This document shows, one piece after another, positions 51,245 through 62,954 of a stretch of 64,000 nt of DNA. Made by a program: the position numbers and the translations under genes. A model generated the notes under the pieces. It had not been told where the DNA came from and ran no database searches. It saw nothing but the letters and a program-made list of their open reading frames with translations. Position 1 is the stretch's first letter. Every line of letters starts with the position of its first letter. Origin of the DNA: Daphnia carinata (Eukaryota; Arthropoda; Branchiopoda; Diplostraca; Daphniidae); assembly GCF_022539665.2 (NCBI RefSeq), contig NC_081335.1, forward strand, positions 3,286,001 through 3,350,000. Direction: 5' to 3'.

Positions 51245-52864
51245 AATAATAGAATGCTTACAGATAAACGATAAACCAATGGAAACAATGCTTACCATCA
51301 AAGGTGACAAAAACAAATAAAGCAAAGCAAAAAAAAACAAGTGGATAACGTGTGAATACAGCTAACACAGACAATGAAAGAAAAGAATTTTGGAAAAAAA
51401 TATTTTCTAAAAAAAAATTTATTGGCAATTCTCTGCACATTACAATTATTTTTGCAACTTTAAAAAGGCACAATAGCCCTTTCAAAAGTTGCCGTCAACC
51501 CAGGCAGGGGGAGACACTGCCTTGTTGACCCACCGGGGAGATTACCCGGTGATTGGCTAAGAGAAGCCGGAAGAAGAGCTGAAGATTTGGAACATTTTTA
51601 CAGGAGCGATTAACCTTTAGTTCGGATTTGTGGGTAGCCACAGAGCCCTCCGTGAACACATCATCGGACTAAGCGGACCCCCACGTCCCCTTTCCGGCCA
51701 GAGCCCTCCAAACCTCGGTATATGTTATTTTTATATATACCGTACAGTAGGGGCATGACCCCCTACGGGCTTATTACGAGTCAAGGGGAAACGGGGCTAC
51801 GGAAAGGAAGGGAGCCCAGATATGCACTTCAATTTTTTAAATATAAAATACCGTCTCGGGAATCCGAATGAAGTATAGAAATATCATGTCATCCATCCAA
51901 TCATTACAATTTATACAGTGTCATGCCCCAACCAAGAATTTTTTCAGATCCAATGTTACTATTAACCTACACTGAGAAAAGAAAAACAACACCATTAAGC
52001 ATCTCAATTGTTGCTCATGTGACTTACATGACTTATAGATTCAACTTCTGACAGAAGTTCGGGAAAGGCAATACAAATTGTAGATGAAAATCATTGTATA
52101 AGGCTCTTGAATGATAAAATAACACCCGTAGAATGTTGCATGGTTGATAGTTGTGTTCCCAGTATGCTGAAAATCCTTTCCTATTGGATAAATTTTTTTT
52201 GTCGATTAGAAATGGTTGGCAAAAAGGAGGAGAAAAGTTTCATCATAAATTCAAAAATTTTTCAAGAAAATTCCTTTCATACCTAAAGAGTCCATGTATG
52301 ATGTTCATCGCTGCAATGCCAGTGAAGTGAAACATCTTTAGGGCCATTTAAGTACCCAGCTTCACCAACACTCTGGGCGTAAAGAACAAGTTGTTCTTTA
52401 GCAAGGGAAGCAGAATTATTTGAGGCTTCTAGCTGTGACAGAACTATAAAGGATTGCTGTTATACAGGATTCATTCACACAAGATGGTACTTCTCATTAG
52501 ACAATGTGCATACTCTATTACTTTACCTCATACCTTAATGGTAATGCACTCTGTGTTTTTTCAATTGTAGGCTGACTCTTCCATCCTGTAACACTTCCAG
52601 ACTTGACTTGATCCCCTGCTAAAATTCTGTGAATGCAAAATAATAGCATTAAGAATACTTTTTCGATAGACAAAAAACCAAAAAGTACCTAATCCATGTT
52701 TTATGTTGAACTCGTGCCATATCTCGGTTTCCGTACCACATTCATTTTCGGCCCAAATACGGTCCCACAATTGTTCAATTCCTTCGCTGCATGGACTTAT
52801 TACTAACGATTCTTTTAGTGCAGCACTAACAGAATTTAAATTTAACACACTGTCAGGTGGTGGA
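51245..52864 (-). repeat. Right arm of the large inverted repeat, with copy B of the unknown protein
   Basis: Reverse complement of 49126-50745 with very few differences. On - it carries the same exon blocks as copy A, including the same TAG after TWTL (near 52285). The nonsense codon therefore predates the inverted duplication. The outer boundary at 52864/52865 falls inside an exon and is fused directly to copy C. Confidence 0.88.
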
Positions 52865-53028
52865 CGAAAATCATTGTATAAGGCTCTTGAATGATAAAAT
52901 AGCACCCGTAGAATGTTGCATTGTTGATAATTGCGTTCCCAGTATGCTGAAAATTCTTTCCTATTGGATAATTTTTTTTTTTGTCGATTAGACATGGTTG
53001 GCAAAAAGGAGGAGAAATGCTTCGTCAT
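52561..53028 (-). pseudogene. Chimeric open frame spanning the copy C / copy B junction
   Basis: A 155-codon minus-strand frame runs across the duplication breakpoint. Its first part (FSAYWERNYQQCNILRVLF) reads copy C, in a frame that may not be the ancestral one. Its second part (PPPDSVLNLNSVSAALKES ...) reads the next-unit exon of copy B. The frame is a by-product of the rearrangement. Synonymous-type differences between copies favour the alternative reading ERIFSILGTQLSTMQHSTG for the first block. Confidence 0.45.
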
Positions 53029-53550
53029 AAATTCAAAATTATTTGAAGAAAATTCCTTTCATACCTTAAGAGTCCATGTATGATGTTCATCGCTGCAATG
53101 GCAGCAAAGTGAAACATCTTTAGGGCCATTTAAGTACCCAGTTTTACCAACACTCTGAATGTAAAGGACAAGTTGTTCTTTAGCCAGAGAAGCAGAATTA
53201 TTTGAGGCTTCTAGCTGTGACAGAACTATGAAGGATTCTATGAGGATTGTGCTGGATTTATTAACACAAGATGATACTTCTCATTAGACAATTTTCATTA
53301 CACTAATACTTTACCTCATACCTTAACAGTAATGCACTCTCAGTGTTTTTTCAACTACAGGCCGACTCTTCCATCCTGTAACACTTCCAGACTTGACTTG
53401 ATCCCCCGCTAAAATTCTGTGAATGCAAAATAATAGCATTAAAAATACTTTTTCGATAGACAAAAATCCGAGAAGTACCTAATTCATGTTTGATGTTGAA
53501 CTCATGCCATTTCTGGGTTTCTGTACCACACCTATTTTCAGCAGTCTTTA
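52865..53550 (-). pseudogene. Unknown protein family, diverged copy C
   Basis: Tandem to copy B on the same strand and clearly related, but with many substitutions: ENRCGTETQKWHEFNIKHELG corresponds to ENECGTETEIWHEFNIKHGLG. It includes blocks matching GDQVKSGSVTGWKS, SLAKEQLVLY and DEHHTWTLK. It keeps AAG where copies A and B have a stop, so it may preserve the older state. The block after GDQVKSGSVTGWKSRPVVEK runs into TAA in the frame I expect, so this copy is probably broken too. Exons upstream of 53550 were not found. Confidence 0.45.
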
Positions 53551-53699
53551 TGGTAATATTGATCAAAGCCACATGTACCACTATGAAATGGATGTTGAAA
53601 CGCAAATAAAAACCTGTTGGGATGGATATCAGGAGAATCAGAATAGATCTCAATCAACTTCAGTTATTCTTTTCCCTAGAGTACTTAGTGACATAGCAT

Positions 53700-54780
53700 A
53701 ATAGATATACCTGCCTCAAATCAGAACCATAGACCAACAGAAAAGAACACAGAAATGTAGCTGTGAAAGCAGATCACTTTAGAACACATGATCAGGTATA
53801 GATCATCTAAGAGTAGACGTAAAATGCAAAGACAAAAATATTGGGCATAATTGCAGCTTACCAAACATAGTAGCAAAATAAAATAATTGTCCAGGAAAGA
53901 CATATGCACACTTGGGTTGGCGAATCTGAAAGTCTGATGCAATGTATTGCAATCCGTTTTACCCCTCCCCACCCCCCCCAAAAAAAATAAAATAAAAATA
54001 TCGGCCTTACTTTCTGTTTTACTCCTACCCACCGGTAGATGGCGATAGTTGTGAAATAGAAAAAAAAGGCCGACATTTTTTTTTTTGGATTAACCCCCCC
54101 CCCAAAAAAAAATAAATAAATAAAAATTCTCGGCCTTTTTTCTGTTTTACTGCTATCGCCATCTACCGGTCAAATTTCTAGCAAATTCTCTACGTACACT
54201 CACTGAATATTTCTGCTGCATCGCGCTAGCGCTATAGCGTACTGGCACGCTAGCATTGTGTTAATACTCAGTGTATTTCAAAAACGATTAACCTAATGAA
54301 AAAAAATAGCAATTTACCCGGAATTACCATTGAATTTTCAGTATATCCTATGATATTCACCGAGTTCCAATGAGTGTCAGTTTTTTTAGAAAAAAATTTT
54401 AAGCCCGACTAAATAAGCCCGAGTTGGTCGGGCTTAAAATTTTTTTCTTTTTTAGTACCCATTAACGCAAATTCAGAAATCTTACACTTTAGTTGATAAA
54501 AAAAAAAAAACTTTTAACGGTAAGAACAAATTACGTCTATTAACTTTTTCACGTTAGGCACAATTTACGTGAATTATTTAATGTGGAATGAAAACCTGTA
54601 GTCGAAATATAACAACAGCCAATTCGGAGACTATGGGTTTTACCAGCATCTGGCGGAGAGCTATTAGACTCGGTAAGTCTTGTATCCACTTGTGAGGATG
54701 TTGATATGCGTGAATAAAAATGGACAACGGAAAAAAAAAACTCCAACTAAAAAAAAAACTGTTTTATACTTTAGTCAGCG
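53700..54780. repeat. Repeat-rich interval with two internal inverted repeats
   Basis: No supportable gene. ACCGGTAGATGGCGATAG (about 54031-54048) reappears inverted as CTATCGCCATCTACCGGT (54151-54168). Each flank carries a CGGCC(T)T...TTCTGTTTTACT phrase and a C-run/A-run pair. The same phrase occurs near 48495-48590, so this looks like a dispersed element present at both sides of the repeat island. Confidence 0.5.
54390..54446. repeat. Perfect 20-bp hairpin
   Basis: Twenty bases at 54390-54409 (ending TTTTAAGCCCGAC) are exactly complementary to 54427-54446 (GTCGGGCTTAAAA...), with a 17-nt loop that repeats AAGCCCGA in part. It could be a small transposon terminal structure or a folded transcript. 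Confidence 0.55.
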
Positions 54781-57700
54781 GTTAAAGGGCGAGGAGAACA
54801 AACATTTAGGTGGGCTCTAATAAAACGAAAACAGATTTTTAAAAACCTACTTGTGTGAAAGCCACTGAAGTCAGATCGGTAATGAAAACTAAAAAAAAAA
54901 ACTTTATTTATGATTCACCTTGTAGACTCCAACCGATAAAAAGACAGCCGGATCAAGTGTTCTGTCCGCCATCTATAAGTAAAGTAGTTGAACACTTTGG
55001 TATGTCGTTATTATTATTATTTTTTCTAGATACTCTCTCGGTCACCATCACTTTTCCATCAGCCTCGCTCCATAAAAGGAATTGGGTTTCCTTTTTCAGA
55101 AAAAAACTAGAAAAAAGAGAGAGAGAGAAGGAGGGGACAAAAAAAAATGTTTTATAAAGTGGCCCAGCTGTGAAACTTGACACGCGACAGCACATCATGA
55201 GCTGATTCACGCAGGTATACGCAGCGCGACACACACAAAAGATATAAATCAACCGCGTGTGATGCGTATTCTTAAAGCGCACAAACTCGCTATGCCACCG
55301 CCCAGGTTGTTCATTTTTTTTTCTCTCCCCCAAAACATAACTACCAAAAAGGTTTAGTGCCACATCTTATTCCAGCAGTAAGAGTAGAAGAAAATAGAAA
55401 GAGGGGGAAAAAAAATTCTACACGATCCATCACAGTCAAATAGCCCAACAAGAATTCAGTAAGAAAAGAACGAATCCCTAAAGCTCGGCCTCTCTTTTTA
55501 AGGATCACATCAATAACACTGTATGGAAATTAAACCTGACGATCAAGTTTTTTTGTTTTTTTTTTTATTTTCCCTTTCGGAGTTAGGCAGAGAATGTCCT
55601 TAATGCATCGTTAAAAATGTTGATTGTTCCTGTTATGCCTTTCTAACAAGAACAACAAAGTGAAATTTGTTGTTGCTTCGTGGCTTCCCCTTTTCATTAC
55701 CTACAGGAATCCTCTCTTTCTGTGCATTAATGAAAAGGTTTAGGATGGCGATAACATTGTTTAGACGCCGGACCGCGTCCCAGGCTCTTTCTCGGGATAC
55801 TCTTCATTCCAGTTAGCTGAGTAATAACAATGACGCCATCGTGTACCGAGCAGGAGCGTCCGTAATTGCGCGTGCGCGTCGTCTCAGCTTGCGACCGCGA
55901 TGACGGCATTCAAGTGCGATATCAGATTGGAAACAAGTGCCAGAAAAGCCAGGAATAAAGAGATCCTCCTCCGTTGGAATTTCCACGCTAAAAAAAAAGA
56001 AAAGAAAAGAGGAAATCCTATCGAAAATAAGGTAGGGAATGTTTGGGTGTGCCACGAATGGTCAAGTGGCTGAAAGTAAGGAGAAAATTTGACGGATTGT
56101 GACGTGATTGCTATTTTCTATTTTAGCTTGCATCGCCAACTGATGATAAATTGCTCATCTCCGGTTATTGTGCGGCGGCCGTTCTGTTCTGAATTAAAAA
56201 ACAAACAAGACAAAAATACTTTATTAATAGAAGCGCGGACGCGCGTGTGCATCGTTTTACGTCAAAAAAAAAAAAAGAAAAAAGAAAGAACCTTCCTTCG
56301 TACCGGAAGGACGGCATCACATGTTGAGATACTCGGGCCAGCCAGAAAAAAAAAAAAATGTGGGGAGTGTTTGGCTGTTACCATTTCCTTTTAATTCTCT
56401 TTTACTCGCCACCAATTTCTTTTAATTTACTGCTGTTGTGGTGGGTGTGCGATGGAAACCCTGGAACGAAATTTGAAACCGAAAAATGTTAGACTTTTGG
56501 AAACTAAACACAAGAGGGCACAGATTTCTCTTGCTCCAACACATCATTGAAATCCTCGATGTGTGTATCGCCTTTTCGTGTTTTTCTCCCCTCCATTTCA
56601 CGACATTGTCGCAGTGATTTATTCGAAAAAAACCATCTCCTCGACGACCCGTCCAGATAGTCCTTCTTCATTCAATACCCACCTTTGGGGGAGGGAAAGG
56701 CGAAATCCTAGCCGGGCGCGAGTCATCCGGATGACGACATGTATACTCTATACGCTGATGATTCATCTGGTCAGGGATGTGCAACCTACACCAAAAATGG
56801 AGGGACAACTGTTCTTTCATTTCATTCTTACCAAAGTTTTTCTGTCCCCATCGACGCCGGATGCTGATCGTGACCGACGTGTCACACGGTTTTTAGAATG
56901 GATCTGTTCAAGTTGCTCCTGATCTTCAAAGGCCGATCATCATTGCCAACGTTCCCGTGCGCTCAGTTTACAAACAGAAACAGAAGGTAACCGGAGTCGT
57001 TTAGCAAATACGTTTTTTTTAAACGCCAATCCAAACGCACTCTGCAATTGAAATGAAACAAAATACATTTTTAGAACTAACGATAGAAAAAAGAAAACAT
57101 GAAGATATAGACACCCCGTTGAGTGGGAGAGGTTGGCGTGGGCGTCATTGGCGGAAATTCGAAACATTAGTATTTCTTTGGCGGAATGTTCGCACACACA
57201 CACATACACGCACGCAAAAGAAACAAAAGAAACATACGTGGAATGTGGTTACCAAAGAACAACACAAAATAGAAACGTTACATTCTTTGCCGTGTAGCCT
57301 CGCTTCTTGGCTTGTTGGGAAACTTGACAGCTGATAATGCAAGCACGCACGCATAGAGTACGTCATGATTAAACTATTACGAAATGTCAAGGACGTATTG
57401 AAACGTCGTCAACTTCATCGCAGGTTTTCGGGCTAGGTAACACTCGCTTTCGCTTCTGTGTAATACGTTGTTGATGATGATGGCTATTGAACCCCACTCC
57501 AAAAAAAAAAAAAAAAAAAAAAAAAGAAAGAGCCAGATAGTGCAACTAACTGAAAAACATCTGCTGACATGTTTTCGCCTATTTTGTACACAGACCCTGA
57601 CGTATGCAAATGCGATAGATTTCATCAGCTGATTATATTATGCTGGTCAAGAGACGGGAGGCCGGCTGGAGGGTATAGTACATTAGACTCACTTATAGAG

Positions 57701-59761
57701 CTCTCAGTGTTGCATTTGCAAATGCACACAACACGAAAGCCGGACATCTGCTCTCTCTCTAAAAAAAAAAAAAAAAAAAAAAAAAAGCCCCAGCTGACAT
57801 TATTCCTTTTTTTTTCTCCCCTGTCTTTTATATAACTCGACGAGAAAGATATTAAAACTTTTCATAAATCACCGACATTATTTCTCCATAATGGCAAATG
57901 AAAAAAGAAAACGGTACCCTTTAAAAACAAAACAAAAACAAAAAAATAGTAATATATTATTTGACTTACTCTTTCCTGGTGCTTTCATCTGCATCATCAG
58001 CGGAGCAAGCAACACGCAACAACATCCGCCGACTTATTTTTCTTATTTCTTTGCTGGCATCGCAACGTGTGCAACCCTTTGGGTCCGTTATCATCACATA
58101 TGCGCAAACTGCTAAATATAGCCGTTGGGCAATATTCAACCAACGCAGCGCCCGGGAGTTTGATTCGGCCAGCGCGCACACACACGTTTCGCCTTCGGAG
58201 CTGCGCTGTTTGTTTCATTTCTTCCTTTTTTTGGGTTTGAACGTTTTCCCAGTTTTTTCATTGTTGTTCGTGGCTGGGGAAAAAAAAAAAAAAAAGACGT
58301 CAGCCAAGAGGGAGCAAGCAGACCATGTGTTTGCAATGATCGATTGATAAAATTGAAGGTTGCATAAAAGTACACACATACACCCTGTACACACAAACTT
58401 TACAAACTGATAAGACCCATAGTTGGCGCCGAACCAAACGAAATTTGTTTTTGAGTTTTGTTGTTTTTGTTTTTTTTGTTTTTACCCTTGTTTTTTTTTT
58501 CCCTTTTTGGCGAATACATGAAATTTTCAACTGGTTTCAATTCTCCTTTCGTACGCGTATCCCCCGCCAATGCGAATACGACCGGCAAGGTAGAGCAGCA
58601 GCATCAGCAATAGTGACGTAAGCCAGCGGGCAGAAAGAGAGCCTGCGTTGAGGCGAAAGAAAAGAAAAAACCCAAAAAAGTACAGTCTACATCAAGCGCA
58701 CAACGGTATCTTACCTTGCCCGTTTCTCCTCTCCTTTTTTTTTTTCTCGTTCATTCTCGCTCTCGTCTCCTGTTGCTCCCGTCTTCTTTTTAAATAAAAA
58801 CACGTCGTGCCCGCCACGGGCAAGGCAGTCGGGCCGAGTCGTCAGACGCGGACGGTTCACGCTGCCACACAGTTCGTCCCAGCATTTTTTTACGTTTGGC
58901 TTCTGTTAAAGGAAAAAAACAATTTCTCGTCAAAATTCAAAGTGTTTTTCTTTTATCCTTTTTCTTTCTTTCTGTGGGTGATTTGCGACTGTAATAAGAT
59001 TCTGTTTTCCGCCAAATCTTTCGTGACCATCTTAGAAGAAAGGAGACAAAAAAAAAAAAAAAAAGACAGACAACCTTGGAGACTCCTTATTTTCACAAAT
59101 AAAAAAAAAAGAGCCGGGCAAGATTTAGTTTGGCCCGGGCCATTTAGAAAACAAAAAAAAAAAAAAAAAAAAAAAAAAGGTGGACGAGTTTGCTGTTGGA
59201 ATTTTCTCTTAAATAATTGACCAAGGATGACTTGAAGTTTTCCATTGCAGCTGATTTCTACTTCTTTTGTGCGTTTCTCAACTAAACAAGAAGAAGAAGA
59301 AAAAAAAAACATAAGAAAAAAAAAATGACCAAAAAGCTGCTTCGTCAGCGTGCAGTGCATGGTCGTTTTTTTGGCCGCTTGGAGGTGAACAAGGCATCTT
59401 TCAAAACGGAGAAAATCAGAAAGGTAGAAAGCCAACAAAAAACACGAGTAATAACACAAGTGTGAGCGGGGACAAGAAGAAAAACAACAACAGAACAAAA
59501 AAATCTGTGACTCTTTCGCACTTTGAGGGGATTGTGTGTCACACAGGTGTGCGTGAGCGGCGGTTGTTTTAAAAAAAAGGACGACGTTTTCTTTCTTTTT
59601 TTTTTTTCTTGTTTTGTTTTCGCAACTGTTTATACATAACCGCAGGAGAAGAAGAACAAGAACCAGTCGCCCACACAGCGTTTGCTTCACGTTCCAACGG
59701 CGGAAGCAACAAACAACAACAAACCCCTTCAACAATTGCAACTGATTGCCAACCCGCAAAC
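54781..59761. other. Non-coding interval upstream of the VWC gene
   Basis: About 5 kb with no convincing coding exon. It holds long homopolymers (for example about 57501-57524, 57762-57786, 59152-59178) and CA/CG-rich simple repeats. A candidate core promoter lies at 58791-58830: TAAATAAAA, then CAGTC about 36 bp downstream. This probably includes 5' untranslated exons and regulatory sequence of the gene starting at 59762, since a likely acceptor (ccgcag) lies just before 59647. Confidence 0.45.
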
Positions 59762-62700
59762 ATGAAAAGGTACGGCGCCATGCTGGCCGTCTTCATCCTG
59801 CTGGCAGGTAAGAGACTGAGATCAGTCTGCATGTATCGCACATCATCTTTTCTATTTTTTTTTTTTTTTTTTTATTATTATTTGTGACGACTAGTCGGCC
59901 GTTTCTCGCCGACTTGTTATACCTGTAGTAGTCGACTTCTATTTCGAATATAGGCTTTATGGTAATCAAATATCAATAGTTGATGATATTGCGCAAACGT
60001 TTCACACACACAAAAATCCCAGGTTTTGCATAGCGATAGACACAAAAACGAGAGAGAGAGAGAGAGAGAGAGTGCGAGAGAAAGAGGTTCTTAAAATACT
60101 TGCCACGGATCGATTGATGCCATAGGGCGGCCATGGCGGGGGATATTGGGGTCGGCCAGTTCGTGACGGATGTATGCAAATGCCCAATAGAGCCAGGCGC
60201 CGGCATATTTCTTGGAGTGGAGCCCGTCGCCGCCGTAGAGTCTATCTACACACACACACACACACACGCTTTCTGGCTCGCTTCGTGACTCGTTTGAGTT
60301 GCAAAATATCGAGACAGTCGTAATCTCCTACAAGAAGTGGAAGAGAAACAAAAAAAAAGAGAGAAACTGTGTAGAGTCCAGGGGATCAATTAGGTTTGCT
60401 GCTCCATTAAACACAGAGGGGGAAAAAAAAAATAAAATAAGAACGGACCAGCAGAAGAAAAATGAAGCAACACCCTCTGCTAACTACTAACCTCACTTCT
60501 TAAGCGATGAAAGAATTATGGAATCGTTTTTTTTTTTCGAGGCTCCCCAAGTCTTTCGCTAAATTTAGAGCCAGACGGTATAGCAATGAGAAAGAGAGCA
60601 TTGGCCTTTCCGTCTCGCAACCCCCTTTTTTCTTTTTCGCGCAATGGACGAAACAGTTTCGTTTGCATTTGTCGTTATTTTCACTCGCTCCGTTGAAACA
60701 ACACAAGTCGTCTTTCAATCAGACCAAGAATTTTTTGCTTGGCGAGATGCTTCCAAGATAATCATGGCGAACAAATAAACAAAGCGTCAAGAAGATGTGG
60801 AGTGGAGCTAACGTTTTGCTACGGTGCAGCAGAGCAGATGATGTTTCCTCTTGTCTGACATCGATTGGATCGGTTCACTTGTTTGTTTTCGTTTGTGTTT
60901 GGTCTCGGCAAACAGTGCAGATAGGCGTTTTGATTTTCTCCTCAAAAAAACACAATCGAGATGAAGAAACAGCTACGGCCATCTGGGTCATTCGTTTGCC
61001 TATCAGTCTACGTGCTATCCCGTTATTTAGGAATGCTTAAATAAAACTAGTAAAAAATAAAAGAATTCAAAGTCCCTCTTTACACAAGACTTGATTAGGG
61101 GGAGTGATTGATTGTTCAAGGATCCGTTCACGGAAGAGAAATGTGGAGGTTGACTGTCTTATTAAATAGCTATTTTCAATAAGAAAAATTCGAAAATGGA
61201 TTACTCGTATACTAACACGCCCCGGATTCCGGCCTTGAAAATGGCTGCAGCAGATTATCAAGACCATGCGCAGCGGTGGTAGTAGTAGTAGTAATAGTAC
61301 AAGCCGCGAAGGCAGCAGCGGCCGCGGCCGTGTAGACGACGACGTGATGAAAAATTCATCGGAACTTGGCAGCTAGACGAAACTCTAGGAAAAGCGTGAT
61401 CTTTTTTTCTAAATATGAGAGAATAATAAGCAAAAGGGTCGCAAAGGACAGTCAGTGGCGCCACGAACCGTTAAAATAACACATTTATATATGTGTGTGT
61501 GTTTGTGCGTGTTGCGTGTGTGTCTGTATACGATCTATCTCGTCTAACGATCGTGCGACTCTCATATTCAAAATGGGAGGCTTCGAGAGACAGAGCCACT
61601 AGAGTGTTATGAAAGCAAAGAAAGAAAAAGGAGACAACAACACAAAAAGACAGAGAGAATGGTGTTGGCTACTTTAGGATTGATGACGTTTGACGTTCTC
61701 TTTTTTTTCTTACCTTTTGCGTATCTTAAAGATGATCGTAAAGCGTGAATTATTGCCCAAACACTTCCAGCGATTGCGCGCAGATCGCCAACCTTGGCGG
61801 TTTGGTTGGTTCAAGGTCGCATCGTGTAGTCACGCCGCAACATTTTTTTTTCCCTTTTAAAAATGGCGCCTCGGTTGTTTCCGTGGTTGTTGCGTATGCC
61901 TCCGGTCGGGATGTTTTGTCTGTACCCTATAACAACAACAACAACAACAAAAAATATATGTATACATTGAGAAAAAATAAAGGCCAGAGAATAAGAATAA
62001 ATAAATAATTAAAAACAAAATCTTTAAAAGAAAGTTGGCTTGTGCGAGAAAAGGAAACGTACAAAGTGCACGAGCGTGAAAAAAAAAGTCACGGAAACAA
62101 TGGAGGCTGCAAGAAAAACAAAACAACAAAATCGAGACGTGTGTGGGTTTTGCGTGTTCTACTTGTATCTCGTTTTTGTTTTGGCGCAACGTCTGCCAAA
62201 ATGGTTTCGCTGGAACAAGCGATCAAGAAACAACAAGTCTGCTAGAGCCGAAAAGAGATTAGCAATTGGACAGACAAGCGTGAATTGTTCGCCTAGTCGT
62301 TGACAACGAAGATGGCCGTCCGCTCGTGATCACATTTCACGCATAATCAAGCAAAACAAAAAGTCGTAACATTCCTGCATACACAGAAAGAGCTACGCAG
62401 TTTTACATGTCCGTCTTTTTGTATCGTGCGTTCGTGCGTGAATTTGCGCCGCACACGACCGAGACGACGAATACAGTCCGGCATTGAATTAACGAGCTGT
62501 TGCGCAAAATTCCTTTCTACAAAAAAAAAATTCCCCTTGTTGTTTTGTTTTCACGTTTTACTTTCTTCTTCTTCTTCTTCTTTGTGGGACTCTGCGGGGT
62601 TTAATCCCCCCCCCCCATTTGTGTTTTTGTTGTTGAGTTAGAAACTTCTCACGGTAGTGTCCTTGATAACTTTGGTCTCTGAACGATGCCACTACCACAA

Positions 62701-62954
62701 CAATGGATGCTTAATCTCGTCTCATCTCTAACGGTTGATAGGTCTTGGCTGTTGCCGGGCGCAACAACAACAATCCTGCACAGTGGACGGAGTGACCTAT
62801 GAGGACGGATCTTCCTGGCCGTCGCTGGACGGATGCCAACAATGTCGATGCAGTTCGGGTTTGACGTTTTGCGTCCGAGTCTCCTTCTGCCGCGACCTCG
62901 GCCAATGCGGCGTCATCGTGACACTTCCCGGGGCATGTTGCCCGGTCTGTTTTG
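59762..62954 (+). CDS. Secreted von Willebrand factor type C domain protein (5' part; continues past the window)
   Basis: Two coding exons join in phase 1: 59762-59807 and 62742-62954, separated by a 2.9 kb intron. The first encodes a signal peptide, MKRYGAMLAVFILLAG; cleavage is likely near CCRAQ. The second encodes one VWC module with ten cysteines, SCTVDGVTYEDGSSW ... CQQCRCSSGLTFC ... CRDLGQC ... CCPVC, and ends at a donor (TTTTG|gtaaga). VWC modules typically bind BMP/TGF-beta ligands or matrix (family knowledge), so an extracellular modulator is plausible. No stop codon or further exon is recognisable before 64000. The gene is therefore partial and its family (chordin-, CRIM- or kielin-like) cannot be fixed. 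Confidence 0.75.
59808..62741 (+). other. First intron of the VWC gene
   Basis: A 2.9 kb intron with GA repeat (about 60049-60072), CA repeat (60247-60268), AAC repeat (about 61930-61950) and many homopolymers. No coding exon is supportable inside it. Confidence 0.6.

Noticed and set aside
49126-52864. A DNA transposon with 1.6 kb terminal inverted repeats
   Set aside because: No transposase in the spacer, no visible target-site duplication, and the arms contain cellular-type spliced exons.
58953-59759. 268-codon minus-strand frame, the longest in the upstream region of the VWC gene
   Set aside because: Rich in Phe/Lys/Cys from homopolymers, covers the 5' untranslated exon of the VWC gene, and has no recognisable domain.
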